DNA of 64,000 nucleotides, taken from Sphingomonas baiyangensis (GTDB lineage Bacteria; Pseudomonadota; Alphaproteobacteria; Sphingomonadales; Sphingomonadaceae). Of the stretch, positions 25,959 through 36,333 are shown one piece after another. Both the position numbers and the translations under genes were made by a program. The DNA lies in contig NZ_SWKR01000002.1 in the NCBI RefSeq assembly GCF_005144715.1, positions 2,423,668 through 2,487,667 on the forward strand. Reading direction: 5' to 3'. The notes under the pieces are model-generated. The model was not told where the DNA came from. It was given only the letters and a program-made list of their open reading frames with translations, and made no database searches. The first letter of the stretch is position 1, and every line of letters starts with the position of its first letter.

Positions 25959-26189
25959 ATGAAGATCAATGTCGAGATCGACTGCACGCCCGAGGAGGCG
26001 CGGCGCGCGATGGGCCTGCCGGATTTCACCGCCGTGCATGATCGCTATTCGGAGAAGCTGATCGAAGCGATGGACAAGGGCATCAGCCCCGAGATGGTCG
26101 AATCGATGATGCGCAGCTGGGCGCCGATGGGCGAGGCGGGCATGAACTTCTGGCGCCAGATGTTCGACATGTCGGGCAAGCGCGACTGA
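25959..26189 (+). CDS. DUF6489 family small protein
   Basis: 76-residue soluble protein. It starts M-K-I-N-V-E-I-D-C-T-P-E-E-A-R and is predicted largely helical after residue 25 with amphipathic Met-rich helices. It is recognised as a conserved sphingomonad/alphaproteobacterial small protein of unknown role. It resembles phasin- or chaperone-like helical proteins only superficially. It sits two bases ahead of mnmE and is likely co-transcribed with it. Confidence 0.8.
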   Translation: MKINVEIDCTPEEARRAMGLPDFTAVHDRYSEKLIEAMDKGISPEMVESMMRSWAPMGEAGMNFWRQMFDMSGKRD

Positions 26190-26191
26190 CG

Positions 26192-27484
26192 ATGCACGAT
26201 ACCATCGTCGCCTTGTCGAGCGGAGCGCTGCCCGCGGCGATCGCGGTGCTGCGGCTGAGCGGGCCGCAGGCGCTGGCGGCCGCCGGCGCGCTGGCGGGCG
26301 ATCTGCCGCCCGATCGCGAAGCGCGGCTGCGCGGGTTGCGCGATGGCGCCGGCGCGCTGCTCGATCGAGCGATGGTCATCGTCCTTCGCGCTCCCGCGAC
26401 GGTGACGGGCGAGGATATGGTCGAGCTGCATCTGCATGGCGGTCGTGCGGTCGTCCGCGCGGTCGAGGCTGCCTTGGTTGCGATACCCGGCGTACGGCTT
26501 GCGGAGGCTGGCGAATTCACGCGCCGCGCGCTGATGCATGGGCGGACGACGCTCACTGAAGTCGAGGGGCTGGCGCTGCTGCTTGCCGCAGAAAGCGACG
26601 CCCAACGCCGCAGCGCGCACGCGATGGCCGATGGTACGCTGCGCCGCAACATTGCCATGCTGCAACGCGAAGTGCTGCGGCTGTCCGCGCGTGTGGAGGC
26701 GCTGCTCGATTTCAGCGATGAGGGCGACGTAACCGACGACGCCCGCGTCATCGCCGCGATTGGTGCTGAAGCGGCGGACTTGGCGGTTCAGATCCGCCGG
26801 CGCGCGGATACTCCCACGGTCGATCGGCTTCATGCCGGCTTCCGGGTCGTGCTGGCGGGACCGCCCAACGCTGGAAAATCCTCTTTGCTTAATGCCCTGG
26901 TGGATCACGAGGCGGCGATCGTATCCGACATCCCCGGCACGACGCGCGATCGCATCGCCGTACCGATCTCGCGCGGAGACTATAGCTATGTCCTTACCGA
27001 TACCGCAGGCATACGCTCCAACACTGACGACCCTATAGAGCGCATGGGCATAGAGCGGTCAGTCCGTGCGATTGACGAGGCTGATCTCGTATTGTGGCTT
27101 GGGGATGATGCGCCCGTTTTCCCCTCCGTGAAAATACTGCTGGTCCATGCTCGTGCCGATCTTCCATCGCGCGGCGCAAGACCGCCTGACCGCGTTGGAG
27201 TTAGTGTGCATGATCCAGCTAGTCTTGACGATCTGTGGTGCGCCATCAATGATGCCGTAACCGATTTCATCCCGCAGCAGCTCGATACCGCGATGAACCA
27301 GCGGCAGCGTGCGCTGCTGCTTGATGCGGCGCGAGCGCTCGAAGCGGGGGGTGGCCAGACCGATGCGATTCTCCTCGGCGAACAACTCCGCGGTGCGCTT
27401 GGTGCGTTCGACCGCATTACCGGAGCCGCCGGGATCGAAGCGATGTTCGACGACCTGTTTTCAAGCTTCTGCATCGGCAAATAG
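26192..27484 (+). CDS. mnmE: tRNA modification GTPase MnmE
   Basis: 430-residue GTPase that, with MnmG, places carboxymethylaminomethyl groups on U34 of tRNAs. An N-terminal formyl-THF-binding domain (about 1-115) precedes a helical domain containing the inserted G domain (P-loop G-P-P-N-A-G-K-S at 223-230; D-T-A-G later), and the C-terminal C-I-G-K carries the essential Cys. The reading frame ends 3 bases before a perfect parS site. mnmG follows after 56 bases. Confidence 0.96.
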   Translation: MHDTIVALSSGALPAAIAVLRLSGPQALAAAGALAGDLPPDREARLRGLRDGAGALLDRAMVIVLRAPATVTGEDMVELHLHGGRAVVRAVEAALVAIPGVRLAEAGEFTRRALMHGRTTLTEVEGLALLLAAESDAQRRSAHAMADGTLRRNIAMLQREVLRLSARVEALLDFSDEGDVTDDARVIAAIGAEAADLAVQIRRRADTPTVDRLHAGFRVVLAGPPNAGKSSLLNALVDHEAAIVSDIPGTTRDRIAVPISRGDYSYVLTDTAGIRSNTDDPIERMGIERSVRAIDEADLVLWLGDDAPVFPSVKILLVHARADLPSRGARPPDRVGVSVHDPASLDDLWCAINDAVTDFIPQQLDTAMNQRQRALLLDAARALEAGGGQTDAILLGEQLRGALGAFDRITGAAGIEAMFDDLFSSFCIGK

Positions 27485-27487
27485 GTA

Positions 27488-27503
27488 TGTTCCACGTGGA
27501 ACA
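27488..27503. other. parS: parS centromere site 1 (ParB binding)
   Basis: TGTTCCACGTGGAACA, a perfect 16-bp palindrome identical to the universal ParB recognition sequence, lies in the mnmE-mnmG gap about 6.2 kb from the proposed origin and 2.5 kb upstream of parA. Confidence 0.96.
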
Positions 27504-27540
27504 ACTTTGACCATGTCGCCAGCCGCCCGTAATAGGCGCT

Positions 27541-29373
27541 ATGCATTTTGATGTAGTCGTTATCGGCGGGGGCCATGCCGGCGTAGAAGCCGCAGCGGTA
27601 GCTGCCCGCCGCGGCGCCCGCGTTGCGCTGCTCACGTTCGAGGCCCGATCGATCGGAGCCATGTCGTGCAATCCGGCGATCGGTGGGCTCGGCAAAGGCC
27701 ATCTGGTACGGGAGTTGGATGCGTTCGACGGACTGATCGCCCGCGCGGCTGATGCAGCGGCGATCCATTACCGTATGCTCAACCGCAGTAAGGGGCCAGC
27801 GGTGCACGGACCGCGTGTCCAAGCAGACCGCCGCCGCTACGCCGCGGCGATTCGCGCCTTGCTTGAAGAGCATTCCAGGTTGACGGTCGTCGAAGGTGAG
27901 GCAAGCTCGATCGTACTGCACTGCGGCAAGGTGGCGGGCGTCGCGCTGTCCGATGGACAGCGGCTCGAAGCATCGTCGGTGGTTTTGGCAACGGGCACGT
28001 TTCTCGGCGGCCGCATATTTCGAGGCGACGAGGTTTGCGAAGGTGGCCGCGTCGAGGAGCGTGCGGCGACTGCGCTGGGCTACCAGCTTCGCGACCTCGC
28101 GCTGCCGATCGCGCGCCTGAAGACCGGCACTCCCCCGCGTCTCGATGGCCGGACGATCGACTGGTCTAGGCTCGCAATTCAGCCCTCGGATGCCGAGATG
28201 TGGACGATGTCGCCCGCCACTCGCGAGCGCGTCCTGCCGCAACTTTTCTGTGCGATCACGCGAACCAACGCGCAGACGCACGCGATCATCCGCGCCGCGC
28301 TCGATCGATCGCCACTATACACAGGCGCCATCAATGCAGCGGGGCCGCGCTATTGTCCCTCGATCGAGGACAAGGTCGCGCGCTTCGGCGACAGGGACGG
28401 GCATCAAATATTCCTCGAACCCGAAGGTCTCGACGACCCGTTGATCTACCCGAATGGAATTTCGACCTCGCTGCCTGTCGACGTGCAGTCGCAGATGATC
28501 GCTTCGATCGAAGGACTCGAAAAAGCGCGCATCGTAGTTCCGGGCTATGCGGTCGAATATGATCACATCGACCCACGCGCGCTTCGCTCGTCGCTCGAAG
28601 TGCGCGCGATGCCAGGCCTGTTCTGCGCAGGGCAGATCAACGGCACCACCGGCTATGAAGAAGCCGCCGCGCAGGGCCTGGTGGCCGGAATAGGCGCCGC
28701 ATCCTATGCCTGCGGCCTTGCACCTCTGACGCTTGACCGATCGACCAGCTACATCGCGGTGATGGTCGATGATCTTGTTCTCCAGGGCGTGACCGAACCC
28801 TATCGCATGCTTACGTCGCGAGCCGAATATCGGCTGCGACTACGCGCGGACAATGCGCGGACGCGGCTGAGTGGCGTGGCGGCGTCGCTCGGCTGCCTCG
28901 GAGACAATGCGCTCGATCGGTACAAGCGGCGCGAAGAAGACCGGTCCGCAATCAGCGACTTTCTCGATAGCGAGCGGAGCGCGGCCGACTTGCGCATGCG
29001 GGGCGCAAAGGTGGCGATTGATGAAGGCCGAAAGAGCGGGTGGGAATGGCTGCGTTTCGCTGACGTGACCCCGAGCGTGCTAGGCGATACGAGCGCGTTC
29101 GACGCTGACCTGCTCGGCGAGGCGCATGAGGATGCCCGCTATCAACCGTATCTGGAACGTCAGGAAGCCGAGCTGGCAGCAATGCGCCGAGGCGCGGACA
29201 CGCCTTTGCCTTCGACGATTGTCTACGCGGCCATACCGGGCCTTTCGAACGAGATGATTGCTCGGCTCGAGGCCGCGCGACCCGAGACGATCGGCGCCGC
29301 CGAGCGCATCCGCGGGATCACGCCAGCGGCGTTGAGCGCCATCCTGCTGTACGCGCGACGCCGGGCCGCATGA
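27541..29373 (+). CDS. mnmG: tRNA uridine-5-carboxymethylaminomethyl modification enzyme MnmG
   Basis: 610-residue FAD protein partner of MnmE. The dinucleotide motif G-G-G-H-A-G (9-14), the [13 protein letters not shown] segment, G-T-F-L-G-G and the L-K-T-G-T-P-P-R motif are all intact, and the C-terminal MnmE-binding helical domain is present. Some codon use is a little less extreme in GC than the neighbouring genes. It overlaps the rsmG start by four bases. Confidence 0.97.
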   Translation: MHFDVVVIGGGHAGVEAAAVAARRGARVALLTFEARSIGAMSCNPAIGGLGKGHLVRELDAFDGLIARAADAAAIHYRMLNRSKGPAVHGPRVQADRRRYAAAIRALLEEHSRLTVVEGEASSIVLHCGKVAGVALSDGQRLEASSVVLATGTFLGGRIFRGDEVCEGGRVEERAATALGYQLRDLALPIARLKTGTPPRLDGRTIDWSRLAIQPSDAEMWTMSPATRERVLPQLFCAITRTNAQTHAIIRAALDRSPLYTGAINAAGPRYCPSIEDKVARFGDRDGHQIFLEPEGLDDPLIYPNGISTSLPVDVQSQMIASIEGLEKARIVVPGYAVEYDHIDPRALRSSLEVRAMPGLFCAGQINGTTGYEEAAAQGLVAGIGAASYACGLAPLTLDRSTSYIAVMVDDLVLQGVTEPYRMLTSRAEYRLRLRADNARTRLSGVAASLGCLGDNALDRYKRREEDRSAISDFLDSERSAADLRMRGAKVAIDEGRKSGWEWLRFADVTPSVLGDTSAFDADLLGEAHEDARYQPYLERQEAELAAMRRGADTPLPSTIVYAAIPGLSNEMIARLEAARPETIGAAERIRGITPAALSAILLYARRRAA

Positions 29374-29993
29374 CCGAAGACGACGCGCAGGCATGGATTG
29401 CGGAACTTTGGGGTGACGACCGTCTTCGTCAGTTACGCCGTTATGTCGAGCTGTTACTCGCGGAGTCTGAGCGACAAAACCTGATTGCGCGATCGACCGT
29501 CGATAGCGTCTGGGCGCGGCACATCGCCGATTCGGCGCAACTTGTGCTGCTTGCGGAGGCTCGCGATCCGATCGACGCGGCTTGGCTGGATATTGGGTCG
29601 GGCGCGGGACTGCCGGGCGTTGTCGCTGCGTTGCTTCAGAAACGCCGGGTCATCATGATCGAGCCGCGTCGTGGTCGCGTGGCATTTCTTGAGCTATGCA
29701 TTGCCGCGCTTGGATTGAACGCGTCGGTCGTTCAAACAACGGTCGAACGCTTTGCTCGCTTTGAACCCGCGGCAATCATCTCAGCACGAGCAGTCGCTTC
29801 GATCGACACGCTTTTCGCCAATGCGTATCATCTTGCCGATCGCGACACAGTATGGGTGATGCCCAAAGGACGATCGTACGGCGATGAGCTGAAGGATGCG
29901 CGGTTGCGGTGGCATGGAGTGTTCCACGTGGAACAAAGCCTCACGGCGCCCGAATCGGGCGTAGTGATCGCGACAGGAGTGACACGGAAATGA
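29370..29993 (+). CDS. rsmG: 16S rRNA (guanine-527-N7)-methyltransferase RsmG
   Basis: 207-residue SAM-dependent methyltransferase acting on 16S rRNA G527. Motif I is [10 protein letters not shown], followed by an acidic I-E-P and by S-A-R-A-V-A-S. Its start overlaps the mnmG stop (ATGA), and parA starts within its stop. A complete parS site is embedded near its 3' end and dictates the peptide F-H-V-E-Q, so the coding sequence here is constrained by chromosome segregation. Confidence 0.96.
   Translation: MTEDDAQAWIAELWGDDRLRQLRRYVELLLAESERQNLIARSTVDSVWARHIADSAQLVLLAEARDPIDAAWLDIGSGAGLPGVVAALLQKRRVIMIEPRRGRVAFLELCIAALGLNASVVQTTVERFARFEPAAIISARAVASIDTLFANAYHLADRDTVWVMPKGRSYGDELKDARLRWHGVFHVEQSLTAPESGVVIATGVTRK
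29920..29935. other. parS: parS centromere site 2, inside rsmG
   Basis: A second perfect TGTTCCACGTGGAACA palindrome lies inside the rsmG coding region, 55 bases upstream of the parA start. Its position allows both segregation and possible ParB feedback on parAB. Confidence 0.96.
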
Positions 29994-30769
29994 TCGTGGT
30001 AACGGTCGCAAATCAGAAGGGTGGGGTCGGAAAGACCACGACGGCGATCAATGTTGGTACAGCGCTAGCGGCAACGGGCTTGCGCGTGCTGCTGATCGAT
30101 CTCGACCCGCAAGGCAACGCGTCTACCGGGCTTGGCGTAGGGCGAGCTGATCGAAGTTGCTCTAGCTATGATCTTCTGGTCGGAGACGTGTCGGCGGACG
30201 AAGGCGCGATCGCGACAAAGGTGCCGCGTCTCGATCTGGTCCCGGCCACGGTGGATCTTTCGGGCGCCGAAATCGAGCTGATCGAGTTCGATGCGCGCAC
30301 GCACCGTCTCGATCGAGCGCTGTCGCGCGGCGCGGCGCGCTGGGACGTTGTCTTGATCGACTGCCCGCCGTCGCTCGGGCTGCTCACCATCAATGCCATG
30401 GTAGCGTCGCACGCCTTGCTCGTGCCGTTGCAATGCGAATTCTTCGCGCTGGAAGGCCTCAGCCAGTTGCTTTCTACGGTCGAGCGCATTCGCAGTCGCT
30501 TCAATCCGGGCCTGTCGATTTTGGGAGTGGTGCTGACGATGTATGATCGCCGCAATCGGCTGACCGATCAGGTCTCGGAAGATGTGCGTGCCGTACTGGG
30601 CGGTGTGGTGTTCGACACCGTCATTCCGCGCAACGTCCGGCTGTCCGAAGCACCAAGCCATGGCATGCCGGCGCTGATCTACGATTATCGCTGCACCGGA
30701 TCGCAGGCCTATATCGCGCTGGCACGCGAAGTGATCGCGCGGCTGCCCGAATTGGCGAAAGCGGCATGA
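29990..30769 (+). CDS. parA: Chromosome partitioning ATPase ParA
   Basis: 259-residue deviant-Walker ATPase that moves ParB-bound origins. K-G-G-V-G-K-T-T (10-17) includes the signature Lys; D-L-D-P-Q-G-N-A-S and the Walker B D-C-P-P-S-L follow. It has no N-terminal DNA-binding extension, so it is the chromosomal type. ATG overlaps the rsmG stop and parB overlaps its own stop (ATGA both times). Confidence 0.97.
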   Translation: MIVVTVANQKGGVGKTTTAINVGTALAATGLRVLLIDLDPQGNASTGLGVGRADRSCSSYDLLVGDVSADEGAIATKVPRLDLVPATVDLSGAEIELIEFDARTHRLDRALSRGAARWDVVLIDCPPSLGLLTINAMVASHALLVPLQCEFFALEGLSQLLSTVERIRSRFNPGLSILGVVLTMYDRRNRLTDQVSEDVRAVLGGVVFDTVIPRNVRLSEAPSHGMPALIYDYRCTGSQAYIALAREVIARLPELAKAA

Positions 30770-31680
30770 GCGCCGCGGGCGATGCGCCGCGGAAGGGCCG
30801 GCCGGCGGGGCTGGGGCGCGGGCTGAGCGCGTTGCTGGGCGATGTGCCCGGCAGCACCGATGCGCCCGCCGAACGGAGCAGCGCGGGCGGCGGCGTGCGG
30901 ATGCTCCCCGTCACTGCGCTTGCGCCGCATCCAGGCCAGCCACGTCGCCATTTCGATGATGCTGCGCTTGATGACCTCGCCCAGTCGATCGCACAGCGCG
31001 GGCTGATCCAGCCCATCGTCGTGCGTCCGCACGGCAAGGACTACCAGATCGTCGCCGGCGAGCGCCGTTGGCGCGCAGCCCAGCGCGCCCGCCTGCATGA
31101 AGTGCCGGTGATCGTCCGTACGCTCGATGATGCCGAAACGCTCGAGATCGCGCTGGTCGAGAATATCCAGCGCCAGGATTTGAGTGCGATCGAGGAGGCC
31201 GATGCCTACGCCAAGTTGATCGAGGCGTTCGGCCACACGCAGGAGGCCCTCGCCAAACGCGTCAACAAATCGCGCAGCCACGTAGCTAACCTGTTGCGAT
31301 TGCTTGATCTTCCGCTGTCGGTCCAGAAGATGGTGATCGACGGTACGCTGTCGATGGGGCAAGCCCGCGCGATCATCAACGCGCCCGATCCCGAGGCGCT
31401 GGCGCAGCAGGTGGTCGCGCGTGGCCTGTCGGTGCGTGAAACCGAGCGGCTGGCCAAGGGTGTGACCAAAAGCGGCAGTGGCGGACATCAGCGCCGTTCA
31501 GGCAGCGCAGGCCAGGAGGGTGATGCCGATATTGCTGCGCTCGAGCGCCAGCTTGGCGATGTCCTGGGGCTAAATGTCAGGATCGCGCATGGCAGCAAGG
31601 GCGGTACGCTGACGCTTTCCTACGCCACGCTCGATCAGCTCGACATGGTCTGCCAGCGGCTGAGCGGCGACCATATCTGA
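30766..31680 (+). CDS. parB: Chromosome partitioning CTPase/DNA-binding protein ParB
   Basis: 304-residue centromere-binding protein. The N-terminal L-G-R-G-L-S-A-L-L (about 19-27) stimulates ParA. The G-E-R-R-W-R-A box and the upstream P-x-Q-P-R segment form the CTP-binding pocket, and a helix-turn-helix (S-R-S-H-V-A-N-L-L-R-L) reads parS. The C-terminal dimerisation domain follows a Gly/Ser linker. It ends five bases from the convergent holA stop. Confidence 0.97.
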   Translation: MSAAGDAPRKGRPAGLGRGLSALLGDVPGSTDAPAERSSAGGGVRMLPVTALAPHPGQPRRHFDDAALDDLAQSIAQRGLIQPIVVRPHGKDYQIVAGERRWRAAQRARLHEVPVIVRTLDDAETLEIALVENIQRQDLSAIEEADAYAKLIEAFGHTQEALAKRVNKSRSHVANLLRLLDLPLSVQKMVIDGTLSMGQARAIINAPDPEALAQQVVARGLSVRETERLAKGVTKSGSGGHQRRSGSAGQEGDADIAALERQLGDVLGLNVRIAHGSKGGTLTLSYATLDQLDMVCQRLSGDHI

Positions 31681-31685
31681 CGCGA

Positions 31686-32702
31686 TCAGCGCCGCCGCGC
31701 GGCCGACCGGGCGATTGCGAGCAGTTCGGTTTCGGCCAGCGCATGTCCGGCGGATCCTGCGCCGAACACCTGACGCTCGATCGCCGGCAGACGCGCGATC
31801 ACCTGCGCCAGTCGTCGCTGGTCCCAACGCCGTAGCAGCTCGAGCGTCGCCGCCTGCTGCTTCCAGAAGATGCGATGGCGTTCGAGTATCTTGGCAGGTG
31901 GCCCGCCGGCATCGATGTCGCGGCGGATCTCGGCGAGCGTAAGCAGTCGACGCGCGAGCTGGCGCAGTACGGGCGACGGTGTCACGTCGGCGATCACGCC
32001 GGGCAGGTCGCGCGCCACCTTGGCCAGATCGCCAGCCACGATATAGTCGATCACGTCGAACAGCGCGCTCTCGTCGAGCGTGGCGCCCACCGCGTCGATC
32101 GCATCGGCTTCGAGGTCGGCGGGGCGGTCGGGGGCCGCGTCGAGGTACAGCGCGAGCTTGGCGATCTCGCCCGAGAGAATGCCGCGATCGCCGCCCGAAA
32201 CGGCGATGAGCTGCTCGGCGGCCGCGGCGTTGGTGCGCAGCCCCGCATCGCGCGCCATGCCGATCACGAGGCGGACGAGATCGTCGCCTTCAGGCGGGTA
32301 GCAGGCACAGGCAACCGCGTCGCCCGCGTCCTCGGCGAGCTTGACGATCTTGGCCTTGGTCCGCACCGATGGCGCGATCGCTACTACGGGATTGCCCGCG
32401 CGCGGTGCGTCCAGCAGCAGCGTCAGCGCTTCGAGGCTTTCCTCGCCGGTATTGGCGATGCGGATATGGCGCGGCGTGCCGAACAGCGAAAGCGTAGCGG
32501 CTTCATCGGCCAGCCTTCCCGGCTGCGCGGCGAGTGCGGGCCCATCGAGGTCGATCCGCTCGGCGTCGGCCCCCATCGCCTCGGCAAGCACCGCGGCCAG
32601 CGCCAGTGCGCCCGCCTCGTCAGCGCCGTGAAGCAAGTACAGCCGCGTCGTGGCATCGGGCGCGGCCATGCGTGCCCGCGCCTGGGCGGGCTTGAGCTTC
32701 AC
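31686..32702 (-). CDS. holA: DNA polymerase III delta subunit HolA
   Basis: 338-residue clamp-loader wrench that opens the beta clamp. AAA-like domains without a functional Walker A, with the typical Y-L-L-H-G-A-D start, F-G-T-P-R-H-I-R and S-G-G-D-R-G-I-L-S-G-E-I-x-K-L segments. The GTG start overlaps the lptE stop (GTGA); the longer frame runs into lptE. leuS-lptE-holA order is common in Alphaproteobacteria and Gammaproteobacteria. Confidence 0.93.
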   Translation of the reverse strand: MKLKPAQARARMAAPDATTRLYLLHGADEAGALALAAVLAEAMGADAERIDLDGPALAAQPGRLADEAATLSLFGTPRHIRIANTGEESLEALTLLLDAPRAGNPVVAIAPSVRTKAKIVKLAEDAGDAVACACYPPEGDDLVRLVIGMARDAGLRTNAAAAEQLIAVSGGDRGILSGEIAKLALYLDAAPDRPADLEADAIDAVGATLDESALFDVIDYIVAGDLAKVARDLPGVIADVTPSPVLRQLARRLLTLAEIRRDIDAGGPPAKILERHRIFWKQQAATLELLRRWDQRRLAQVIARLPAIERQVFGAGSAGHALAETELLAIARSAARRR

Positions 32703-33199
32703 TGCGGCGCGTCGGCGGCGCGCTGCGCGTAGAGCGCCACGCGGGCGACGATCTGATCGGCGATGATGCCCGACAGCCGCTCGAGCGCCGATTGTTCGGC
32801 CGCGATCGTCGCATATTCGGAGCCGACCACGTCGATCCCGGCATCCGAACCCGCCGTCGCGTCGAGCACCACCGATCCATCGGCAAGGTCGACCAGCTGG
32901 TAGCGCGCGCGCAGGATGCGGCGCTCGCGCGTGATCGTGTCGTTGGGGCGCACGCCGAGCCCGATGATCTCGTCGTCGAGCGCTACCTGCAGGCGATAAC
33001 GCGCCACCGATTCGTCGGCGATCAGGCGGTCGCGCAGCGCATTCGCGACGAGCCAGCCCTGCTGCCCCTCGATCGGCGCGACTTCGACCGCGCGCAGCGT
33101 CTGGCGCACGGCCCCGCCCTCGCCACCGCCATAGAGCGGCCGCATCCCGCATCCGGGCAACGTGGCGGCGATCGCGAGCAGAAGGGCGAGGCGCTTCAT
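32699..33199 (-). CDS. lptE: LPS-assembly lipoprotein LptE
   Basis: 166-residue outer-membrane lipoprotein that plugs the LptD translocon for lipopolysaccharide export. The lipobox L-P-G-C (Cys17) is followed by G-M-R-P-L-Y-G, the standard LptE opening. The start overlaps the leuS stop (ATGA). Sphingomonads carry glycosphingolipids instead of classic LPS but keep Lpt components, so the cargo may be that lipid; this is inference. Confidence 0.9.
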   Translation of the reverse strand: MKRLALLLAIAATLPGCGMRPLYGGGEGGAVRQTLRAVEVAPIEGQQGWLVANALRDRLIADESVARYRLQVALDDEIIGLGVRPNDTITRERRILRARYQLVDLADGSVVLDATAGSDAGIDVVGSEYATIAAEQSALERLSGIIADQIVARVALYAQRAADAPQ

Positions 33200-35685
33200 G
33201 CGACGAGGTTCACCAGCCGGTCGGGCACCACGATCACCTTGCGCGGCGCGCGACCTTCGAGGATGCGCACGACATTGGGCGCGCCAAGCGCTGCCGCCTC
33301 GATCGCGTCCTTCGCCATGCCGCGCGGCAGCACCAGCGTGTCGCGCAGCTTGCCGTTGACCTGAATCGCGATCGTCACTTCGTCCTCGACGAGCAGCGCG
33401 GTGTCGACATCGGGCCATGCCGCGTCGGCGACGAGGCCCTCGCCGCCCATCGCCGCCCAGGCTTCCTCGGCGATATGCGGCGTCATCGGTGCGACGATGC
33501 GCACCAGCGTGGCGACTGCTTCGTTGCGTGCTGCCGAAGGCGCCGCCTTCTCGATCGCGGCGACGAGTTCATAGAGCTTGGCGACGGCCTTGTTGAATTG
33601 CAGCGCCTCGATATCGGCGGCAACGCCGGCGATTGTCTGGTGCAGCTTGCGCGTGAGCGCGGCATCGTCGCCTGCGGCCGGCGCATTGCCGTCGAACAGT
33701 CTCCACAGTCGCTGGACGAAGCGCCAAGCGCCCTCGATCCCCGCTTCGGACCATTGCAGGTCGCGCTCGGGGGGCGAGTCGGACAGCATGAACCAGCGTG
33801 TCGCGTCGGCGCCGTACTGATCGACGATCGGCGCCGGATCGACGGTGTTCTTCTTCGACTTCGACATCTTCTCGACACGGCCGATGGTGATCGGCGCGCC
33901 GCTGGCTACCTCGATGCCGTCGCGCACTTCCTCGGGCGCAAGCCAGCGACCGTCCTGCGCCTTGTAGGTCTCGTGGGTCACCATGCCCTGTGTGAACAGC
34001 CCGGCGAAGGGCTCGGCGACGTCGAGCTTGCCGATATGCCTGAGTGCGCGCGTCCAGAAGCGTGCGTACAGCAGATGCAGGATCGCGTGTTCGACCCCGC
34101 CGATATATTGCGCCACCGGCAGCCATGCCTCGGCCGCCGCCTTGTCGAACGGACGATCGGCTGGCTGGCTGGCGAAGCGGATGAAATACCACGACGAATC
34201 GACGAACGTGTCGAGCGTGTCGGTCTCACGCCGCGCCGGCTTGCCGCATGCCGGACAGTCGACATGCTTCCAGCTCGGATGCCGGTCGAGCGGATTGCCG
34301 GGAATGTCGAACGTCACGTCCTCGGGCAGCGTCACGGGAAGCTGCGCCTTGGGCACCGGCACGACGCCACACGCATCGCAATGGATGATCGGGATCGGCG
34401 TGCCCCAGTAACGCTGGCGGCTCACGCCCCAGTCGCGCAGCCGCCAGACGGTGGTGCCGCGGCCCCAGCCTTCGGCCTCGCCGCGCGCGATCACCTCGGA
34501 CTTGGCGGTGTCGACGTCGAGCCCGTCGAGGAACTGCGAGTTCACCAGCCGGCCCGCGCCGGTATAGGCCTCGTCACCCTCGAACACCGCGTCGGTCCGC
34601 TCGCCATCGGCGACCACGCGCGGCACCGGCAGCGCATATTTGCGCGCGAAATCGAGGTCGCGCTGGTCGTGCGCCGGCACACCCATCACGGCGCCGGTGC
34701 CATATTCCATCAGCACGAAATTGGCGATGAACACCGGCAGCGCCGCGCCGGTGAAGGGATGACGCGCGGTCACGCCCAGGCGGTAGCCGAGCTTCTCCTG
34801 CGTCTCGATCTCGGCCGCCGTGGTGCCGCCGCGCTTGCATTGCGCGATGAATGCCTCGGCCGCGGCATCACCGGCAGCGGCAGCCTGTGCAATCGGGTGA
34901 TCGGCGGCAACGGCGACGAAGCTCGCGCCGAAGATCGTGTCGGGCCGCGTCGAGAACACCTCGACATGGCCGCCATCGGACAGCGTGAAGCCGAGCTGCA
35001 TCCCGCGGCTCTTGCCGATCCAGTTCTCCTGCATCAGCCGCACCTTGTCGGGCCATTTGTCGAGGCTATCGAGCCCCGCCAGCAGCTCGTCGGCGAAATC
35101 GGTGATGCGCAGAAACCACTGGTTGAGCTTGCGCTTCTCGACCGGCGCGCCCGATCGCCAGCCGCGACCGTCGATCACCTGCTCGTTGGCGAGCACCGTC
35201 ATGTCGACGGGGTCCCAGTTCACCGCCGATTCGCGGCGATAGACGAGGCCGGCGGCATGGAGATCGAGGAACAGCGCCTGTTCATGCCCGTAATAGGCCG
35301 GGTCGCAGGTGGCGAGCTCGCGGCTCCAGTCGAGCGCGAAGCCCAACCGCTTGAGCTGTGCCTTCATCGCGGCGATGTTCTGGTAGGTCCATTCACCCGG
35401 ATGGACGCCCTTTTCCATCGCGGCGTTCTCGGCGGGCATGCCGAAGGCGTCCCAGCCCATCGGATGCAGCACTTCCATACCCTGCATCCGGCGGAAGCGC
35501 GCCAGCACGTCGCCCATCGTGTAGTTGCGCACATGGCCCATGTGAATCTTCCCCGAAGGATAGGGGAACATCTCGAGCACATAGCTTTTGGGGCGCGGCG
35601 AATCGTCGCGCACGGCAAAGGTCTGGCGATCGTCCCAGACCTGCTGCCAGGCGGCATCGGCCTTCAGCGCGTTGAAGCGCGACAT
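33196..35685 (-). CDS. leuS: Leucyl-tRNA synthetase
   Basis: 829-residue class I synthetase. The HIGH motif appears as H-M-G-H (48-51), and K-M-S-K-S lies near residue 605. The CP1 editing domain, the zinc-type insertion and the C-terminal anticodon-binding region are in order, ending with the small domain rich in V-x-V-P-D. ATG at 35685 starts directly before the F-N conserved region. DUF3576 lies 52 bases upstream. Confidence 0.98.
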   Translation of the reverse strand: MSRFNALKADAAWQQVWDDRQTFAVRDDSPRPKSYVLEMFPYPSGKIHMGHVRNYTMGDVLARFRRMQGMEVLHPMGWDAFGMPAENAAMEKGVHPGEWTYQNIAAMKAQLKRLGFALDWSRELATCDPAYYGHEQALFLDLHAAGLVYRRESAVNWDPVDMTVLANEQVIDGRGWRSGAPVEKRKLNQWFLRITDFADELLAGLDSLDKWPDKVRLMQENWIGKSRGMQLGFTLSDGGHVEVFSTRPDTIFGASFVAVAADHPIAQAAAAGDAAAEAFIAQCKRGGTTAAEIETQEKLGYRLGVTARHPFTGAALPVFIANFVLMEYGTGAVMGVPAHDQRDLDFARKYALPVPRVVADGERTDAVFEGDEAYTGAGRLVNSQFLDGLDVDTAKSEVIARGEAEGWGRGTTVWRLRDWGVSRQRYWGTPIPIIHCDACGVVPVPKAQLPVTLPEDVTFDIPGNPLDRHPSWKHVDCPACGKPARRETDTLDTFVDSSWYFIRFASQPADRPFDKAAAEAWLPVAQYIGGVEHAILHLLYARFWTRALRHIGKLDVAEPFAGLFTQGMVTHETYKAQDGRWLAPEEVRDGIEVASGAPITIGRVEKMSKSKKNTVDPAPIVDQYGADATRWFMLSDSPPERDLQWSEAGIEGAWRFVQRLWRLFDGNAPAAGDDAALTRKLHQTIAGVAADIEALQFNKAVAKLYELVAAIEKAAPSAARNEAVATLVRIVAPMTPHIAEEAWAAMGGEGLVADAAWPDVDTALLVEDEVTIAIQVNGKLRDTLVLPRGMAKDAIEAAALGAPNVVRILEGRAPRKVIVVPDRLVNLVA

Positions 35686-35737
35686 GCGTGTGCGAACTCC
35701 GGTTGTCGGCGCAGCCACCGGCCGCGCTGGAATGCGA

Positions 35738-36160
35738 TCAGCCGATCACCGAGCCGCGGCGCAGGTCGCGCGCGGTGGTGAGGATGATGTCCTCGAGCTT
35801 CTGGACGGTGGCGGCCTGCACCGGCGCCGATACCCATTGGCCGTTCTGGTTGACTTCGCGCAGCGCGGCGACGCGCACCGCATCGGCGCGCAGGTCGGTA
35901 TCGAGGATCGTCACCGTCACCTTCATGCGCTCGCCGGGCGTGTTGGGGTTCACATACCAGTCGGTGACGATGACGCCGCCGTTCGAATCGGTCTGCAGCA
36001 GCGGCATGAAGCTCAGCGTCTCGAGGCTCGCACGCCACAGATAGCTGTTGACGCCGATCGTCGTCACCTGGCTGGCGGCGATCTCGCGCGGCCGGTCGCC
36101 GCCGCCGCACGCGGCAAGCATCAGGACGAGCGGTAGGGTAGGGGCCAGACGACGCAACAT
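35738..36160 (-). CDS. DUF3576 lipoprotein
   Basis: 140-residue predicted lipoprotein (lipobox L-A-A-C, Cys18) of DUF3576, an alphaproteobacterial family of unknown function found upstream of leuS in many genomes. The mature part includes [12 protein letters not shown] and D-W-Y-V-N-P. The start was moved to 36160 to put the signal peptide at the N-terminus. Confidence 0.9.
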   Translation of the reverse strand: MLRRLAPTLPLVLMLAACGGGDRPREIAASQVTTIGVNSYLWRASLETLSFMPLLQTDSNGGVIVTDWYVNPNTPGERMKVTVTILDTDLRADAVRVAALREVNQNGQWVSAPVQAATVQKLEDIILTTARDLRRGSVIG

Positions 36161-36333
36161 CGGCGGAAATCCTGCTAGGGGAACGCAACACCCCCTCTCT
36201 ATAGAAGCTGCCGCCCGCCCCGCAAGCGCGCGCCGATTGTGGGCGATGTGCAACAGGTGCGCAAAAAGCGAATCTTGCGGTGGAACGCGCGGCGCGAATC
36301 ATGGTAGTCCGCCTGACGGGTCGAGAGGATCGC

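Noticed and set aside
33475..35781. 768-codon plus-strand frame opposite leuS
   Set aside because: Its composition is the typical His/Arg/Asp-rich shadow of a GC-rich gene; leuS is unambiguous.
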